Below are positions 35,320 to 49,500 of a stretch of 64,000 nt of DNA, one piece after another. Below the pieces are notes generated by a model that saw only the letters and a program-made list of their open reading frames with translations, searched no databases and was not told the DNA's origin. How positions within the stretch are numbered: position 1 is the stretch's first letter; every line of letters starts with the position of its first letter. Position numbers and translations under genes: made by a program. Origin of the DNA: Hydractinia symbiolongicarpus (Eukaryota > Cnidaria > Hydrozoa > Anthoathecata > Hydractiniidae); contig NC_079888.1 in the NCBI RefSeq assembly GCF_029227915.1, forward strand, positions 21,618,001 through 21,682,000. Direction: 5' to 3'.

Positions 35320-37463
35320 GTCATTTTTTTTCTGTGGGACCTATCCTAGCCGTTATTGCGCGCTGAAGAAATAGCGACAGTTTCAAAAACTACATTTCAT
35401 TGGCTTTCTAACGGTGTCAGTCCGTTTGAGTTACAACGGTTGGGTCACATATTCGTACCAACATGTATTTAGCGATATTTTTCAAGTATTACCAGGTTGC
35501 TTCGCTTTTAACAATGAAACGATTGACTGTGAGACTTAATTGAGCTAACTTTGGACTGTGACCTGATAAATGTGATACATGAGACAATTGGACTCCATGA
35601 AATAACATTCTTGTTAATTTGATGTGATTGCCGGAACTTAGCGATTACACTGGGCACTGTGGTAGCAATTCATTTAAAAATTAGGCTAAAAAAAGTCATT
35701 TTTTTACTGTGTGACCTATCCTAGCCGTTAGCGCTCGTTGAAGAAAAAGCGACAGTTTCAAAAACTACATTTCATTGACTTTCTAACAGTGTTAGTCCCT
35801 TTGAGTTACAACGGTTGGGTCACATATTCGTACCAACATGTATTTAGCGATATTGTTCTGATATTACTAGGTTGCATCGCTTTTAACTATGAAACAATTG
35901 ACTGTGGGACTTAATTGAGCTAACTTTGGACTGTCACCTGATAAATGTGATAAATCAGACAATTGGACTCCAAGAAATAACATTCTTCTAAATTTGACGT
36001 GATTGCCGGAACTCAGCGTTTACACTGGGCACTGTGATAGCGCTTCATTTTAAAAATTAAGCTAAAAAAAGTCATTTTTTTACTTTGGGACCTATCCTAG
36101 CCGTTGGCGCGCGTTGAAGAAAAAGCGACAGTTTCAAAAACTACATTTCATTGACTTTCTAACAGTGTCAGTCCCTTTGAGTTACAACGGTTGGGTCACA
36201 TATTCGTACCAACTTGTATTTAGCGAAATTTTTCTGACATTACTAGGTTGCATCGCTTTTAACAATGAAACGATTGACTGTGGGACTTAATGGAGCTAAC
36301 TTTGGACTGTCACCTGATAAATGTGATAAATCAGACAATTCGACTCCAAGAAAAAACATTCTTCTTAATTTGACGAGATTGCAGAACTCAGCGATTACAT
36401 TGGGCTTTGTGGTAGCGCTTCATTTAAGGATTAAGATAAAAAAGTCATTTTTTTTCTGTGGGACCTATCCTAGCCGTTATCGCGCGCTGAAGAAATAGCG
36501 ACAGTTTCAAAAACTACATTTCATTGGCTTTCTAACGGTGTCAGTCCGTTTGAGTTACAACGGTTGGGTCACATATTCGTACCAACATGTATTTAGCGAT
36601 ATTTTTCAAGTATTACCAGGTTGCTTCGCTTTTAACAATGAAACGATTGACTGTGAGACTTAATTGAGCTAACTTTGGACTGTGACCTGATAAATGTGAT
36701 ACATGAGACAATTGGACTCCATGAAATAACATTCTTGTTAATTTGATGTGATTGCCGGAACTTAGCGATTACACTGGGCACTGTGGTAGCAATTCATTTA
36801 AAAATTAGGCTAAAAAAAGTCATTTTTTTACTGTGTGACCTATCCTAGCCGTTAGCGCTCGTTGAAGAAAAAGCGACAGTTTCAAAAACTACATTTCATT
36901 GACTTTCTAACAGTGTTAGTCCCTTTGAGTTACAACGGTTGGGTCACATATTCGTACCAACATGTATTTAGCGATATTGTTCTGATATTACTAGGTTGCA
37001 TCGCTTTTAACTATGAAACGATTGACTGTGGGACTTAATTGAGCTAACTTTGGACTGTCACCTGATAAATGTGATAAATCAGACAATTGGACTCCAAGAA
37101 ATAACATTCTTCTAAATTTGACGTGATTGCCGGAACTCAGCGTTTACACTGGGCACTGTGATAGCGCTTCATTTTAAAAATTAAGCTAAAAAAAGTCATT
37201 TTTTTACTTTGGGACCTATCCTAGCCGTTGGCGCGCGTTGAAGAAAAAGCGACAGTTTCAAAAACTACATTTCATTGACTTTCTAACAGTGTCAGTCCCT
37301 TTGAGTTACAACGGTTGGGTCACATATTCGTACCAACTTGTATTTAGCGAAATTTTTCTGACATTACTAGGTTGCATCGCTTTTAACAATGAAACGATTG
37401 ACTGTGGGACTTAATGGAGCTAACTTTGGACTGTCACCTGATAAATGTGATAAATCAGACAAT
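35320..37463 (+). repeat. Satellite B trimer duplicated in tandem (1124 bp period)
   Basis: The rare segment TTCAAGTATTACCAGGTTGC followed by TTCGC occurs at 35481 and 36605, exactly 1124 bases apart. Most of the flanking kilobase also matches, with a few substitutions such as GTTATTGCG versus GTTATCGCG. The copies diverge at about 36339 and 37463. Confidence 0.8.
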
Positions 37464-37479
37464 TGGACTCCAAGAAATA

Positions 37480-40400
37480 ACATTCTTCTAAATTTGACGT
37501 GAATGCCGGATCTCAGCGATTACACTGAACGCTGTGGTAGCGCTTCATTTAAAAATTTAGATAAATAAATCATTATTACTGTGGGACCAATCCTATTTGT
37601 TATCGCGCGCTGAAGAAATAGCGACAGTTTCAAAAACTACAATTCATTGACTTTCTAACGGTGTCAGTCCGTTTTAGTTACAACGGTTGGGTCACATATT
37701 CGTACCAATATGTATTTAGTGATATTTTTCTGATATTACTAAGTTGCATCGCTTTTAACAATGAAACGATTGACTGTGGGACTTAATTGAGCTAACTTTG
37801 GACTGTGACCTGATAAATGTGATAAATGAGACAATTGGACTCCAAGAAATAACATTCTTGTTAAATTGATGTGATTGCCAGAACTCAGCGATAACACTCG
37901 GCACTGTGGTAGCGCTTCATTTGAAAATTAAGCTAAAAAAAGTCATTTTTTTACTGTGGGACCTATCCTAGCCGTTAGCGCGCGTTGAAGAAAAAGCGAC
38001 AGTTTCAAAAACTACATTTCATTGACTTTCTAACAGTGTCAGTCCCTTTGAGTTACAACGGTTGGGTCACATATTCGTACCAACTTGTATTTAGCGAAAT
38101 TTTTCTGACATTACTAGGTTGCATCGCTTTTAACAATGAAACGATTGACTGTGGGACTTAATTGAGCTAACTTTGGACTGTCACCTGATAAATGTGATAA
38201 ATCAGACAATTGGACTCCAAGAAATAACATTCTTCTAAATTTGACGTGATTGCCGGATCTCAGCGATTACACTGGGCGCTGTGGTAGCGCTTCATTTAAA
38301 AATTTAGATAAATAAATCATTATTACTGTGGGACCAATCCTATTTGTTGTCGCGCGCTGAAGAAATAGCGACAGTTTCAAAAACTACAATTCATTGACTT
38401 TCTAACGGTGTCAGTCCGTTTGAGTTACAACGGTTGGGTCACATATTCGTACCAATATGTATTTAGTGATATTTTTCTGATATTACTAGGTTGCATCGCT
38501 TTTAACAATGAAACGATTGACTGTGGGACTTAATTGAGCTAACTTTGGACTGTGACCTGATAAATGTGATAAATGAGACAATTGGACTCCAAGAAATAAC
38601 ATTCTTGTTAAATTGATGTGATTGCCAGAACACAGCGATTACACTCGGCACTGTGGTAGCGCTTCATTTGAAAATTAAGCTAAAAAAAGTCATTTTTTTA
38701 CTGTGGGACCTATCCTAGCCGTTAGCGCGCGTTGAAGAAAAAGCGACAGTTTCAAAAACTACATTTCATTGACTTTCTAACAGTGTCAGTCCCTTTGAGT
38801 TACAACGGTTGGGTCACATATTCGTACCAACTTGTATTTAGCGAAATTTTTCTGACATTACAAGGTTGCATCGCTTTTAACAATGAAACGATTGACTGTG
38901 GGACTTAATTGAGCTAACTTTGGACTGTCACCTGATAAATGTGATAAATCAGACAATTGGACTCCAAGAAATAACATTCTTCTAAATTTGACGTGATTGT
39001 CGGATCTCAGCGATTACACTGGGTGCTGTGGTAGCGCTTCATTTAAAAATTTAGATAAATAAATCATTATTACTGTGGGACCAATCCTATTTGTTATCGC
39101 GCGCTGAAGAAATAGGGACAGTTTCAAAAACTACAATTCATTGACTTTCTAACGGTGTCAGTCCGTTTGAGTTACAACGGTTGGGTCACATATTCGTACC
39201 AATATGTATTTAGTGATATTTTTCTGATATTACTAGGTTGCATCGTTTTTAACAATGAAACGATTGACTGCGGGACTTAATTAAGCTAACTTTGGACTGT
39301 GACCTGATAAATGTGATAAATGAGACAATTGGACTCCAAGAAATAACATTCTTGTTAATTTGATGTGATTGCCAGAACTCAGCGATTACACTGGGCACTG
39401 TGATAGCGCTTCATTTGAAAATTAAGCTAAAAAAAGTCATTTTTTTACTGTGGGACCTATCCTAGCCGTTAGCGCGCGTTGAAGAAAAAGCGACAGTTTT
39501 AAAAACTACATTTCATTGACTTTCTAACAGTGTCAGTCCCTTTGAGTTACAACGGTTGGGTCACATATTTGTACCAACATGTATTTAGCAAAATTTTTCT
39601 GACATTACTAGGTTGCATCGCTTTTAACAATGAAACGATTGACTGTGGGACTTAATTGAGCTAACTTTGGACTGTGACCTGATAAATGTGATAAATCAGA
39701 CAATTGGACTCCAAGAAATAACATTCTTTTAAATTTGACGTGATTGCCGGAACTCAGCGTTTACACTGGGCACTGTGATAGCGCTTCATTTTAAAAATTA
39801 AGCTAAAAAAAGTCATTTTTTTACTGTGGGACCTATCCTAGCCGTTAGCGCGCGTTGAAGAAAAAGCGACAGTTTCAAAAACTACATTTCATTGACTTTC
39901 TAACAAAGTCAGTCCCTTTGAGTTACAACGGTTGGGTCACATATTCGTACCAACTTGTATTTAGCGAAATTTTTCTGACATTACTAAGTTGCATCGCTTT
40001 TAACAATGAAACGATTGACTGTGGGACTTAATTGAGCTAACTTTGGACTGTCACCTGATAAATGTGATAAATCAGACAATTGGACTCCAAGAAATAACAT
40101 TCTTCTAAATTTGACGTGATTGCCGGAACTCAGCGATTACACTGGGCACTGTGGTAGCGCTTCATTTGAAAATTAAGCTAAAAAAAGTCATTTTTTTACT
40201 GTGGGACCTATCCTAGCCGTTAGCGCGCGTTGAAGAAAAAGCGACAGTTTTAAAAACTACATTTCATTGACTTTCTAACAGTGTCAGTCCGTTTGAGTTA
40301 CAACGGTTGGGTCACATATTCGTACCAATATGTATTTAGTGATATTTTTCTGATATTACTAGGTTGCATCGCTTTTAACAATGAAACGATTGACTGTGGG

Positions 40401-43400
40401 ACTTAATTGAGCTAACTTTGGACTGTGACCTGATAAATGTGATAAATGAGACAATTGGACTCCAAGAAATAACATTCTTGTTAAATTGATGTGATTGCCA
40501 GAACTCAGCGATTACACTCGGCACTGTGGTAGCGCTTCATTTGAAAATTAAGCTAAAAAAAGTCAATTTTTTACTGTGGGACCTATCCTAGCCGTTAGCG
40601 CGCGTTGATGAAAAAGCGACAGTTTCAAAAACTACATTTCATTGACTTTCTAACAGTGTCAGTCCCTTTGAGTTACAACAGTTGGGTCACATATTCGTAC
40701 CAACTTGTATTTAGCGAAATTTTTCTGACATTACTAGGTTGCATCGCTTTTAACAATGCAACGATTGACTGTGGGACTTAATTGAGCTAACTTTGGACTG
40801 TCACCTGATAAATGTGATAAATCAGACAATTGGACTCCAAGAAATAACATTCTTCTAAATTTGACGTGATTGTCGGATCTCAGCGATTACACTGGGCGCT
40901 GTGGTAGCGCTTCATTTAAAAATTTAGATAAATAAATCATTATTACTGTAGGACCAATCCTATTTGTTATCGCGCGCTGAAGAAATAGCGACAGTTTCAA
41001 AAACTACAATTCATTGACTTTCTAACGGTGTCAGTCCGTTTGAGTTACAACGGTTGGGTCACATATTCGTACCAATATGTATTTAGTGATATTTTTCTGA
41101 TATTACTAGGTTGCATCGTTTTTAACAATGAAACGATTGACTGCGGGACTTAATTAAGCTAACTTTGGACTGTGACCTGATAAATGTGATAAATGAGACA
41201 ATTGGACTCCAAGAAATAACATTCTTGTTAATTTGATGTGATTGCCAGAACTCAGCGATTACACTGGGCACTGTGGTAGCGCTTCATTTGAAAATTAAGC
41301 TAAAAAAAGTCATTTTTTTACTGTGGGACCTATCCTAGCCGTTAGCGCGCGTTGAAGAAAAAGCGACAGTTTTAAAAACTACATTTCATTGACTTTCTAA
41401 CAGTGTCAGTCCCTTTGAGTTACAACGGTTGGGTCACATATTTGTACCAACATGTATTTAGCGAAATTTTTCTGACATTACTAGGTTGCATCGCTTTTAA
41501 CAATGAAACGATTGACTGTGGGACTTAATTGAGCTAACTTTGGACTGTGACCTGATAAATGTGATAAATCAGACAATTGGACTCCAAGAAATAACATTCT
41601 TTTAAATTTGACGTGATTGCCGGAACTCAGCGTTTACACTGGGCACTGTGATAGCGCTTCATTTTAAAAATTAAGCTAAAAAAAGTCATTTTTTTACTGT
41701 GGGACCAATCCTATTTGTTGTCGCGCGCTGAAGAAATAGCGACAGTTTCAAAAACTACAATTCATTGACTTTCTAACGGTGTCAGTCCGTTTGAGTTACA
41801 ACGGTTGGGTCACATATTCGTACCAATATGTATTTAGTGATATTTTTCTGATATTACTAGGTTGCATCGCTTTTAACAATGAAACGATTGACTGTGGGAC
41901 TTAATTGAGCTAACTTTGGACTGTGACCTGACAAAGGTGATAAATGAGACAATTGGACTCCAAGAAATAACATTCTTGTTAAATTGATGTGATTGTCAGA
42001 ACTCAGCGATTACACTCGGCACTGTGGTAGCGCTTCATTTGAAAATTAAGCTAAAAAAAGTCATTTTTTTACTGTGGGACCTATCCTAGCCGTTAGTGCG
42101 CGTTGAAGAAAAAGCGACAGTTTCAAAAACTACATTTCATTGACTTTCTAACAGTGTCAGTCCCTTTGAGTTACAACGGTTGGGTCACATATTCGTACCA
42201 ACATGTATTTAGCGAAATTTTTCTGACATTACTAGGATGCATCGCTTTTAACAATGAAACGATTGACTGTGGGACTTAATTGAGCTAACTTTGGACTGTC
42301 ACCTGATAAATTTGATAAATCAGACAATTGGACTCCAAGAAATAACATTCTTCTAAATTTGACGTGATTGCCGGATCTCAGCGATTACACTGGGCGCTGT
42401 GGTAGCGCTTCATTTAAAAATTTAGATAAATAAATCATTATTACTGTGGGACCAATCCTATTTCTTATCGCGCGCTGAAGAAATAGCGACAGTTTCAAAA
42501 ACTACAATTCATTGACTTTCTAACGGTGTCAGTCCGTTTGAGTTACAACGGTTGGGTCACATATTCGTACCAATATGTATTTAGTGATATTTTTCTGATA
42601 TTACTAGGTTGCATCGCTTTTAACAATGAAACGATTGACTGTGGGACTTAATTGAGCTAACTTTGGACTGTGACCTGATAAATGTGATAAATGAGACAAT
42701 TGGACTCCAAGAAATAACATTCTTGTTAATTTGATGTGATTGCCAGAACTCAGCGATTACACTGGGCACTGTGGTAGCGCTTCATTTGAAAATTAAGCTA
42801 AAAAAAGTCATTTTTTTACTGTGGGACCTATCCTAGCCGTTAGCGCGCGTTGAAGAAAAAGCGACAGTTTCAAAAACTACATTTCATTGACTTTCTAACA
42901 GTGTCAGTCCCTTTGAGTTACAACGGTTGGGTCACATATTCGTACCAACTTGTATTTAGCGAAATTTTTCTGACATTACTAGGTTGCATCGCTTTTAACA
43001 ATGAAACGATTGACTGTGGGACTTAATTGAGCTAACTTTGGACTGTCACCTGATAAATGTGATAAATCAGACAATTGGACTCCAAGAAATAACATTCTTC
43101 TAAATTTGACGTGATTGCCGGATCTCAGCGATTACACTGGGCGCTGTGGTAGCGCTTCATTTAAAAATTTAGATAAATAAATCATTATTACTGTGGGACC
43201 AATCCTATTTGTTATCGCGCGCTGAAGAAATAGCGACAGTTTCAAAAACTACAATTCATTGACTTTCTAACGGTGTCAGTCCGTTTGAGTTACAACGGTT
43301 GGGTCACATATTCGTACCAATATGTATTTAGTGATATTTTTCTGATATTACTAGGTTGCATCGCTTTTAACAATGAAACGATTGACTGTGGGACTTAATT

Positions 43401-44350
43401 GAGCTAACTTTGGACTGTGACCTGATAAATGTGACAAATGAGACAATTGGACTCCAAGAAATAACATTCTTGTTAATTTGATGTGATTGCCAGAACTCAG
43501 CGATTACACTGGGCACTGTGGTAGCGCTTCATTTGAAAATTAAGCTAAAAAAAGTCATTTTTTTACTGTGGGACCTATCCTAGCCGTTAGCGCGCGTTGA
43601 AGAAAAAGCGACAGTTTCAAAAACTACATTTCATTGACTTTCTAACAGTGTCAGTCCCTTTGAGTTACAACGGTTGGGTCACATATTCGTACCAACATGT
43701 ATTTAGCGAAATTTTTCTGACATTACTAGGTTGCATCGCTTTTAACAATGAAACGATTGACTGTGGGACTTAATTGAGCTAACTTTGGACTGTCACCTGA
43801 TAAATTTGATAAATCAGACAATTGGACTCCAAGAAATAACATTCTTCTAAATTTGACGTGATTGCCGGATCTCAGCGATTACACTGGGCGCTGTGGTAGC
43901 GCTTCATTTAAAAATTTAGATAAATAAATCATTATTACTGTGGGACCAATCCTATTTGTTATCGCGCGCTGAAGAAATAGCGACAGTTTCAAAAACTACA
44001 ATTCATTGACTTTCTAACGGTGTCAGTCCGTTTGAGTTACAACGGTTGGGTCACATATTCGTACCAATATGTATTTAGTGATATTTTTCTGATATTACTA
44101 GGTTGCATCGCTTTTAACAATGAAAAGATTGACTGTGGGACTTAATTGAGCTAACTTTGGACTGTGACCTGATAAATGTGATAAATGAGACAATTGGACT
44201 CCAAGAAATAACATTCTTGTTAATTTGATGTGATTGCCAGAACTCAGCGATTACACTGGGCACTGTGGTAGCGCTTCATTAGAAAATTAAGCTAAAAAAA
44301 GTCATTTTTTTACTGTGGGACCTATCCTAGCCGTTAGCGCGCGTTGAAGA
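37480..44350 (+). repeat. Satellite B dimeric higher-order repeat (747 bp)
   Basis: ACCAATATGTATTTAG, marking one subtype, recurs at 37704, 38451, 39198, 40324, 41071, 41822, 42569, 43316 and 44063. The steps are 747 bases, with one trimer step (1126) and one of 751. The partner monomer has CAGTCCCTTTGAG and mostly GCGAAATTTTTCTGACATT. The regular alternation defines a homogenised dimer. Confidence 0.9.
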
Positions 44351-46540
44351 AAAAGCGACAGTTTCAAAAAACTACATTTAATTGACTTTCTAACAGTGTC
44401 AGTCCCTTTGAGTTACAACGGTTGGGTCACATATTCGTACCAACATGTATTTAGCGATATTGTTCTGATATTACTAGGTTGCATCGCTTTTAACAATGAA
44501 ACGATTGACTGAGGGACTTAATTGAGCTAACTTTGGACTGTCAACTGATAAATGTCATAAATCAGACAATTGGACTCCAAGAATTAACATTCTTCTAAAT
44601 TTGACGTGATTGCCGGAACTCAGCGATTACACTGGGCACTGTGATAGCGCTTCATTTAAAAATTAAGCTAAAAAAAGTCATTTTTTTACTGTGTGACCTA
44701 TCCTAGCCGGTAGCGCGCGTTGAAGAAAAAGCGACAGTTTCAAAAACTACATTTCATTGACTTTCTAACAGTGTCAGTCCCTTTGAGTTACAACGGTTGG
44801 GTCATATATTCGTGCCAACATGTATTTAGCGATATTTTTCTGATATTACTAGGTTGCATCGCTTTTAACAATAAAACGATTGACTGTGGGACTTAATTGA
44901 GCTAACTTTGGACTTTCACCTGATAAATGTGATAAATCAGACAATTGGACTCCAAGAAATAACATTCTTCTAAATTTGACGTGATTGCCGGAACTCAGCG
45001 TTTACACTGGGCACTGTGATAGCGCTTCATTTTAAAAATTAAGCTAAAAAAAGTCATTTTTTTACTGTGGGACCTATCCTAGCCGTTAGCGCGCGTTGAA
45101 GAAAAAGCGACTGTTTTAAAAACTACATTTCATTGACTTTCTAACAGTGTCAGTCCCTTTGAGTTACAACGGTTGGGTCACATATTCGTACCAACTTGTA
45201 TTTAGCGAAATTTTTCTGACATTACTAGGTTGCATCGCTTTTAACAATGAAACGATTGACTGTGGGACTTAATTGAGCTAACTTTGGACTGTCACCTGAT
45301 AAATGTGATAAATCAGACAATTGGACTCCAAGAAATAACATTCTTCTAAATTTGACGTGATTGCCGGATCTCAGCGATTACACTGGGCGCTGTGGTAGCG
45401 CTTCATTTAAAAATTTAGATAAATAAATCATTATTACTGTGGGACCAATCCTATTTGTTATCGCGCGCTGAAGAAATAGCGACAGTTTCAAAACCTACAA
45501 TTCATTGACTTTCTAACAGTGTCAGTCCGTTTGAGTTACAACGGTTGGGTCACATATTCATACCAATATGTATTTAGTGATATTTTTCTGATATTACTAG
45601 GTTGCATCGCTTTTAACAATGAAACAATTGACTGTGGGACTTAATTGAGCTAACTTTGGACTGTGACCTGATAAATGTGATAAATGAGACAATTGGACTC
45701 CAAGAAATAACATTCTTGTTAATTTGATGTGATTGCCAGAACTCAGCGATTACACTGGGCACTGTGGTAGCGCTTCATTAGAAAATTAAGCTAAAAAAAG
45801 TCATTTTTTTACTGTGGGACCTATCCTAGCCGTTAGCGCGCGTTGAAGAAAAAGCGACAGTTTCAAAAAACTACATTTCATTGACTTTCTAACAGTGTCA
45901 GTCCCTTTGAGTTACAACGGTTGGGTCACATATTCGTACTAACATGTATTTAGCGATATTGTTCTGATATTACTAGGTTGCATCGCTTTTAACAATGAAA
46001 CGATTGACTGAGGGACTTAATTGAGCTAACTTTGGACTGTCACCTGATAAATGTGATAAATCAGACAATTGGACTCCAAGAATTAACATTCTTCTAAATT
46101 TGACGTGATTGCCGGAACTCAGCGATTACACTGGGCACTGTGATAGCGCTTCATTTAAAAATTAAGCTAAAAAAAGTCATTTTTTTACTGTGTGACCTAT
46201 CCTAGCCGTTAGCGCGCGTTGAAGAAAAAGCGACAGTTTCAAAAACTACATTTCATTGACTTTCTAACAGTGTCAGTCCCTTTGAGTTACAACGGTTGGG
46301 TCATATATTCGTGCCAACATGTATTTAGCGATATTTTTCTGATATTACTAGGTTGCATCGCTTTTAACAATAAAACGATTGACTGTGGGACTTAATTGAG
46401 CTAACTTTGGACTGTCACCTGATAAATGTGATAAATCAGACAATTGGACTCCAAGAATTAACATTCTTCTAAATTTGACGTGATTGCCGGATCTCAGCGA
46501 TTACACTGGGCGCTGTGGTAGCGCTTCATTTAAAAATTTA

Positions 46541-49500
46541 GATAAGTGAATCATTATTACTGTGGGACCAATCCTATTTGTTATTGCGCGCTGAAGAAAT
46601 AGCGACAGTTTCAAAAACTACAATTCATTGACTTTCTAACGGTGTCAGTCCGTTTGAGTTACAACGGTTGGGTCACATATTCGTACCAATATGTATTTAG
46701 TGAGATTTTTCTGATATTACTAGGTTGCATCGCTTTTAACAATGAAACGATTGACTGTGGGACTTAATTGAGCTAACTTTGGACTGTGACCTGATAAATG
46801 TGATAAATGAGACAATTGGACTCCAAGAAATAACATTCTTCTAAATTTGACGTGATTGCCGGAACTCAGCGATTACACTGGGCACTGTGATAGCGCTTCA
46901 TTTAAAAATTAAGCTAAAAAAAGTCATTTTTTTACTGTGTGACCTATCCTAGCCGTTAGCGCGCGTTGAAGAAAAAGCGACAGTTTCAAAAACTACATTT
47001 CATTGACTTTCTAACAGTGTCAGTCCCTTTGAGTTACAACTGTTGGGTCACATATTCGTACCAACATGTATTTAGCGATATTTTTCTGATATTACTAGGT
47101 TGCATCGCTTTTAACAATGAAACGATTGACTGTGGGACTTTATTGAGCTAACTTTGGACTTTCACCTGATAAATGTGATAAATCAGACAATTGGACTCCA
47201 AGAAATAACATTCTTCTAAATTTGACGTGATTGCCGGAACTCAGCGATTACACTGGGCACTGTGATAGCGCTTCATTTAAAAATTAAGCTAAAAAAAGTC
47301 ATTTTTTTACTGTGGGACCTATCCTAGCCGTTATCGCGCGCTGAAGAAATAGCGACAGTTTCAAAAACTACATTTCATTGGCTTTCTAACGGTGTCAGTC
47401 CGTTTGAGTTACAACTGTTGGGTCACATATTCGTACCAACATGTATTTAGCGATATTTTTTTGATATTACTAGGTTGCATCGCTTTTAACAATGAAACGT
47501 TGAGTGTGGGACTTAATTGCACTAACTTTGGACTGTGACCTGATAAATGCGATAAAGGAGACAATTGGACTCCAAGAAAAAACATTCTTCTTAATTTGAC
47601 ATGATTGCCGAAACTCAGCGATTACACTGGGCTCTGTGGTAGCGCTTCATTTAAGAGTTTAGATAAATAAGTCATACTTTACTGTGGGACCAATCCTATC
47701 CGTTATCGCGCGCTGAAGAAATAGCGAAGTTTTAAAAACTAAATTTCATAGACTTTCTAACGGTGTCAGTCCGTTTCAGTTACAACGGTTTGGTCACATA
47801 TTCGTACCAACATGTTATTAGCGAAATTTTTCTGATATTACTAGGTTGCATCGCTTTTAACAATGAAACGATTGACTGTGGGTCTTAATTGAGCTAACTT
47901 TGGACTGTGACCTGATAAATGTGATAAATGAGACAACTGGACTCCAAGAAATAACATTCTTGTTAATTTGATGTGATTGCCAGAACTCAGCGATTACACT
48001 GGGCACTGTGGTAGCGCTTCATTTGAAAATTAAGCTAAAAAAAGTCATTTTTTTACTGTGGGACCTATCCTAGCCGTTAGCGCGCATTGAAGAAAAAGCG
48101 ACAGTTTCAAAAAACTACATTTCATCGACTTTCTAACAGTGTCAGTCCCTTTGAGTTACAACGGTTGGGTCACATATTCGTACCAACATGTATTTAGCGA
48201 CATTGTTCTGATATTACTAGGTTGCATCGCTTTTAACAATGAAACGATTGACTGTGGGACTTAATTGAGCTAACTTTGGACTTTCACCTGATAAATGTGA
48301 TAAATCAGACAATTGGACTCCAAGAAATAACATTCTTCTAAATTTGACGTGATTGCCGGATCTCAGCGATTACACTGGGCGCTGTGGTAGCGCTTCATTT
48401 AAAAATTTAGATAAGTGAATCATTATTACTGTGGGACCAATCCTATTTGTTATCGCGCGCTGAAGAAATAGCGACAGTTTCAAAAACTACAATTCATTGA
48501 CTTTCTAACGGTGTCAGTCCTTTTGAGTTACAACGGTTGGGTCACATATTCGTACCAATATGTATTTAGTTATATTTTTCTGATATTACTAGGTTGCATC
48601 GCTTTTAACAATGAAACGATTGACTGTGGGACTTAATTGAGCTAACTTTGGACTGTGACCTGATAAATGTGATAAATGAGACAATTGGACTCCAAGAAAT
48701 AACATTCTTCTAAATTTGACGTGATTGCCGGAACTCAGCGATTACACTGGGCACTGTGATAGCGCTTCATTTAAAAATTAAGCTAAAAAAAGTCATTTTT
48801 TTACTGTGTGACCTATCCTAGCCGTTAGCGCGCGTTGAAGAAAAAGCGACAGTTTCAAAAACTACATTTCATTGACTTTCTAACAGTGTCAGTCCCTTTG
48901 AGTTACAACGGTTGGGTCACATATTCGTACCAACATGTATTTAGCGATATTTTTCTGATATTACTAGGTTGCATCGCTTTTAACAATGAAACGATTGACT
49001 GTGGGACTTAATTGAGCTAACTTTGGACTTTCACCTGATAAATGTGATAAATCAGACAATTGGACTCCAAGAAATAACATTCTTCTAAATTTGACGTGAT
49101 TGCCGGAACTCAGCGTTTACACTGGGCACTGTGATAGCGCTTCATTTTAAAAATTAAGCTAAAAAAAGTCATTTTTTTACTGTGGGACCTATCCTAGCCG
49201 TTAGCGCGCGTTGAAGAAAAAGCGACAGTTTTAAAAACTACATTTCATTGACTTTCTAACAGTGTCAGTCCCTTTGAGTTACAACGGTTGGGTCACATAT
49301 TCGTACCAACTTGTATTTAGCGAAATTTTTCTGACATTACTAGGTTGCATCGCTTTTAACAATGAAACGATTGACTGTGGGACTTAATTGAGCTAACTTT
49401 GGACTGTCACCTGATAAATGTGATAAATCAGACAATTGGACTCCAAGAAATAACATTCTTCTTAATTTGACGTGATTGCCGGATCTCAGCGATTACACTG

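Noticed and set aside
36265-36498. 77-codon plus-strand frame in satellite B
   Set aside because: It depends on local monomer variants and has no counterpart in neighbouring monomers.
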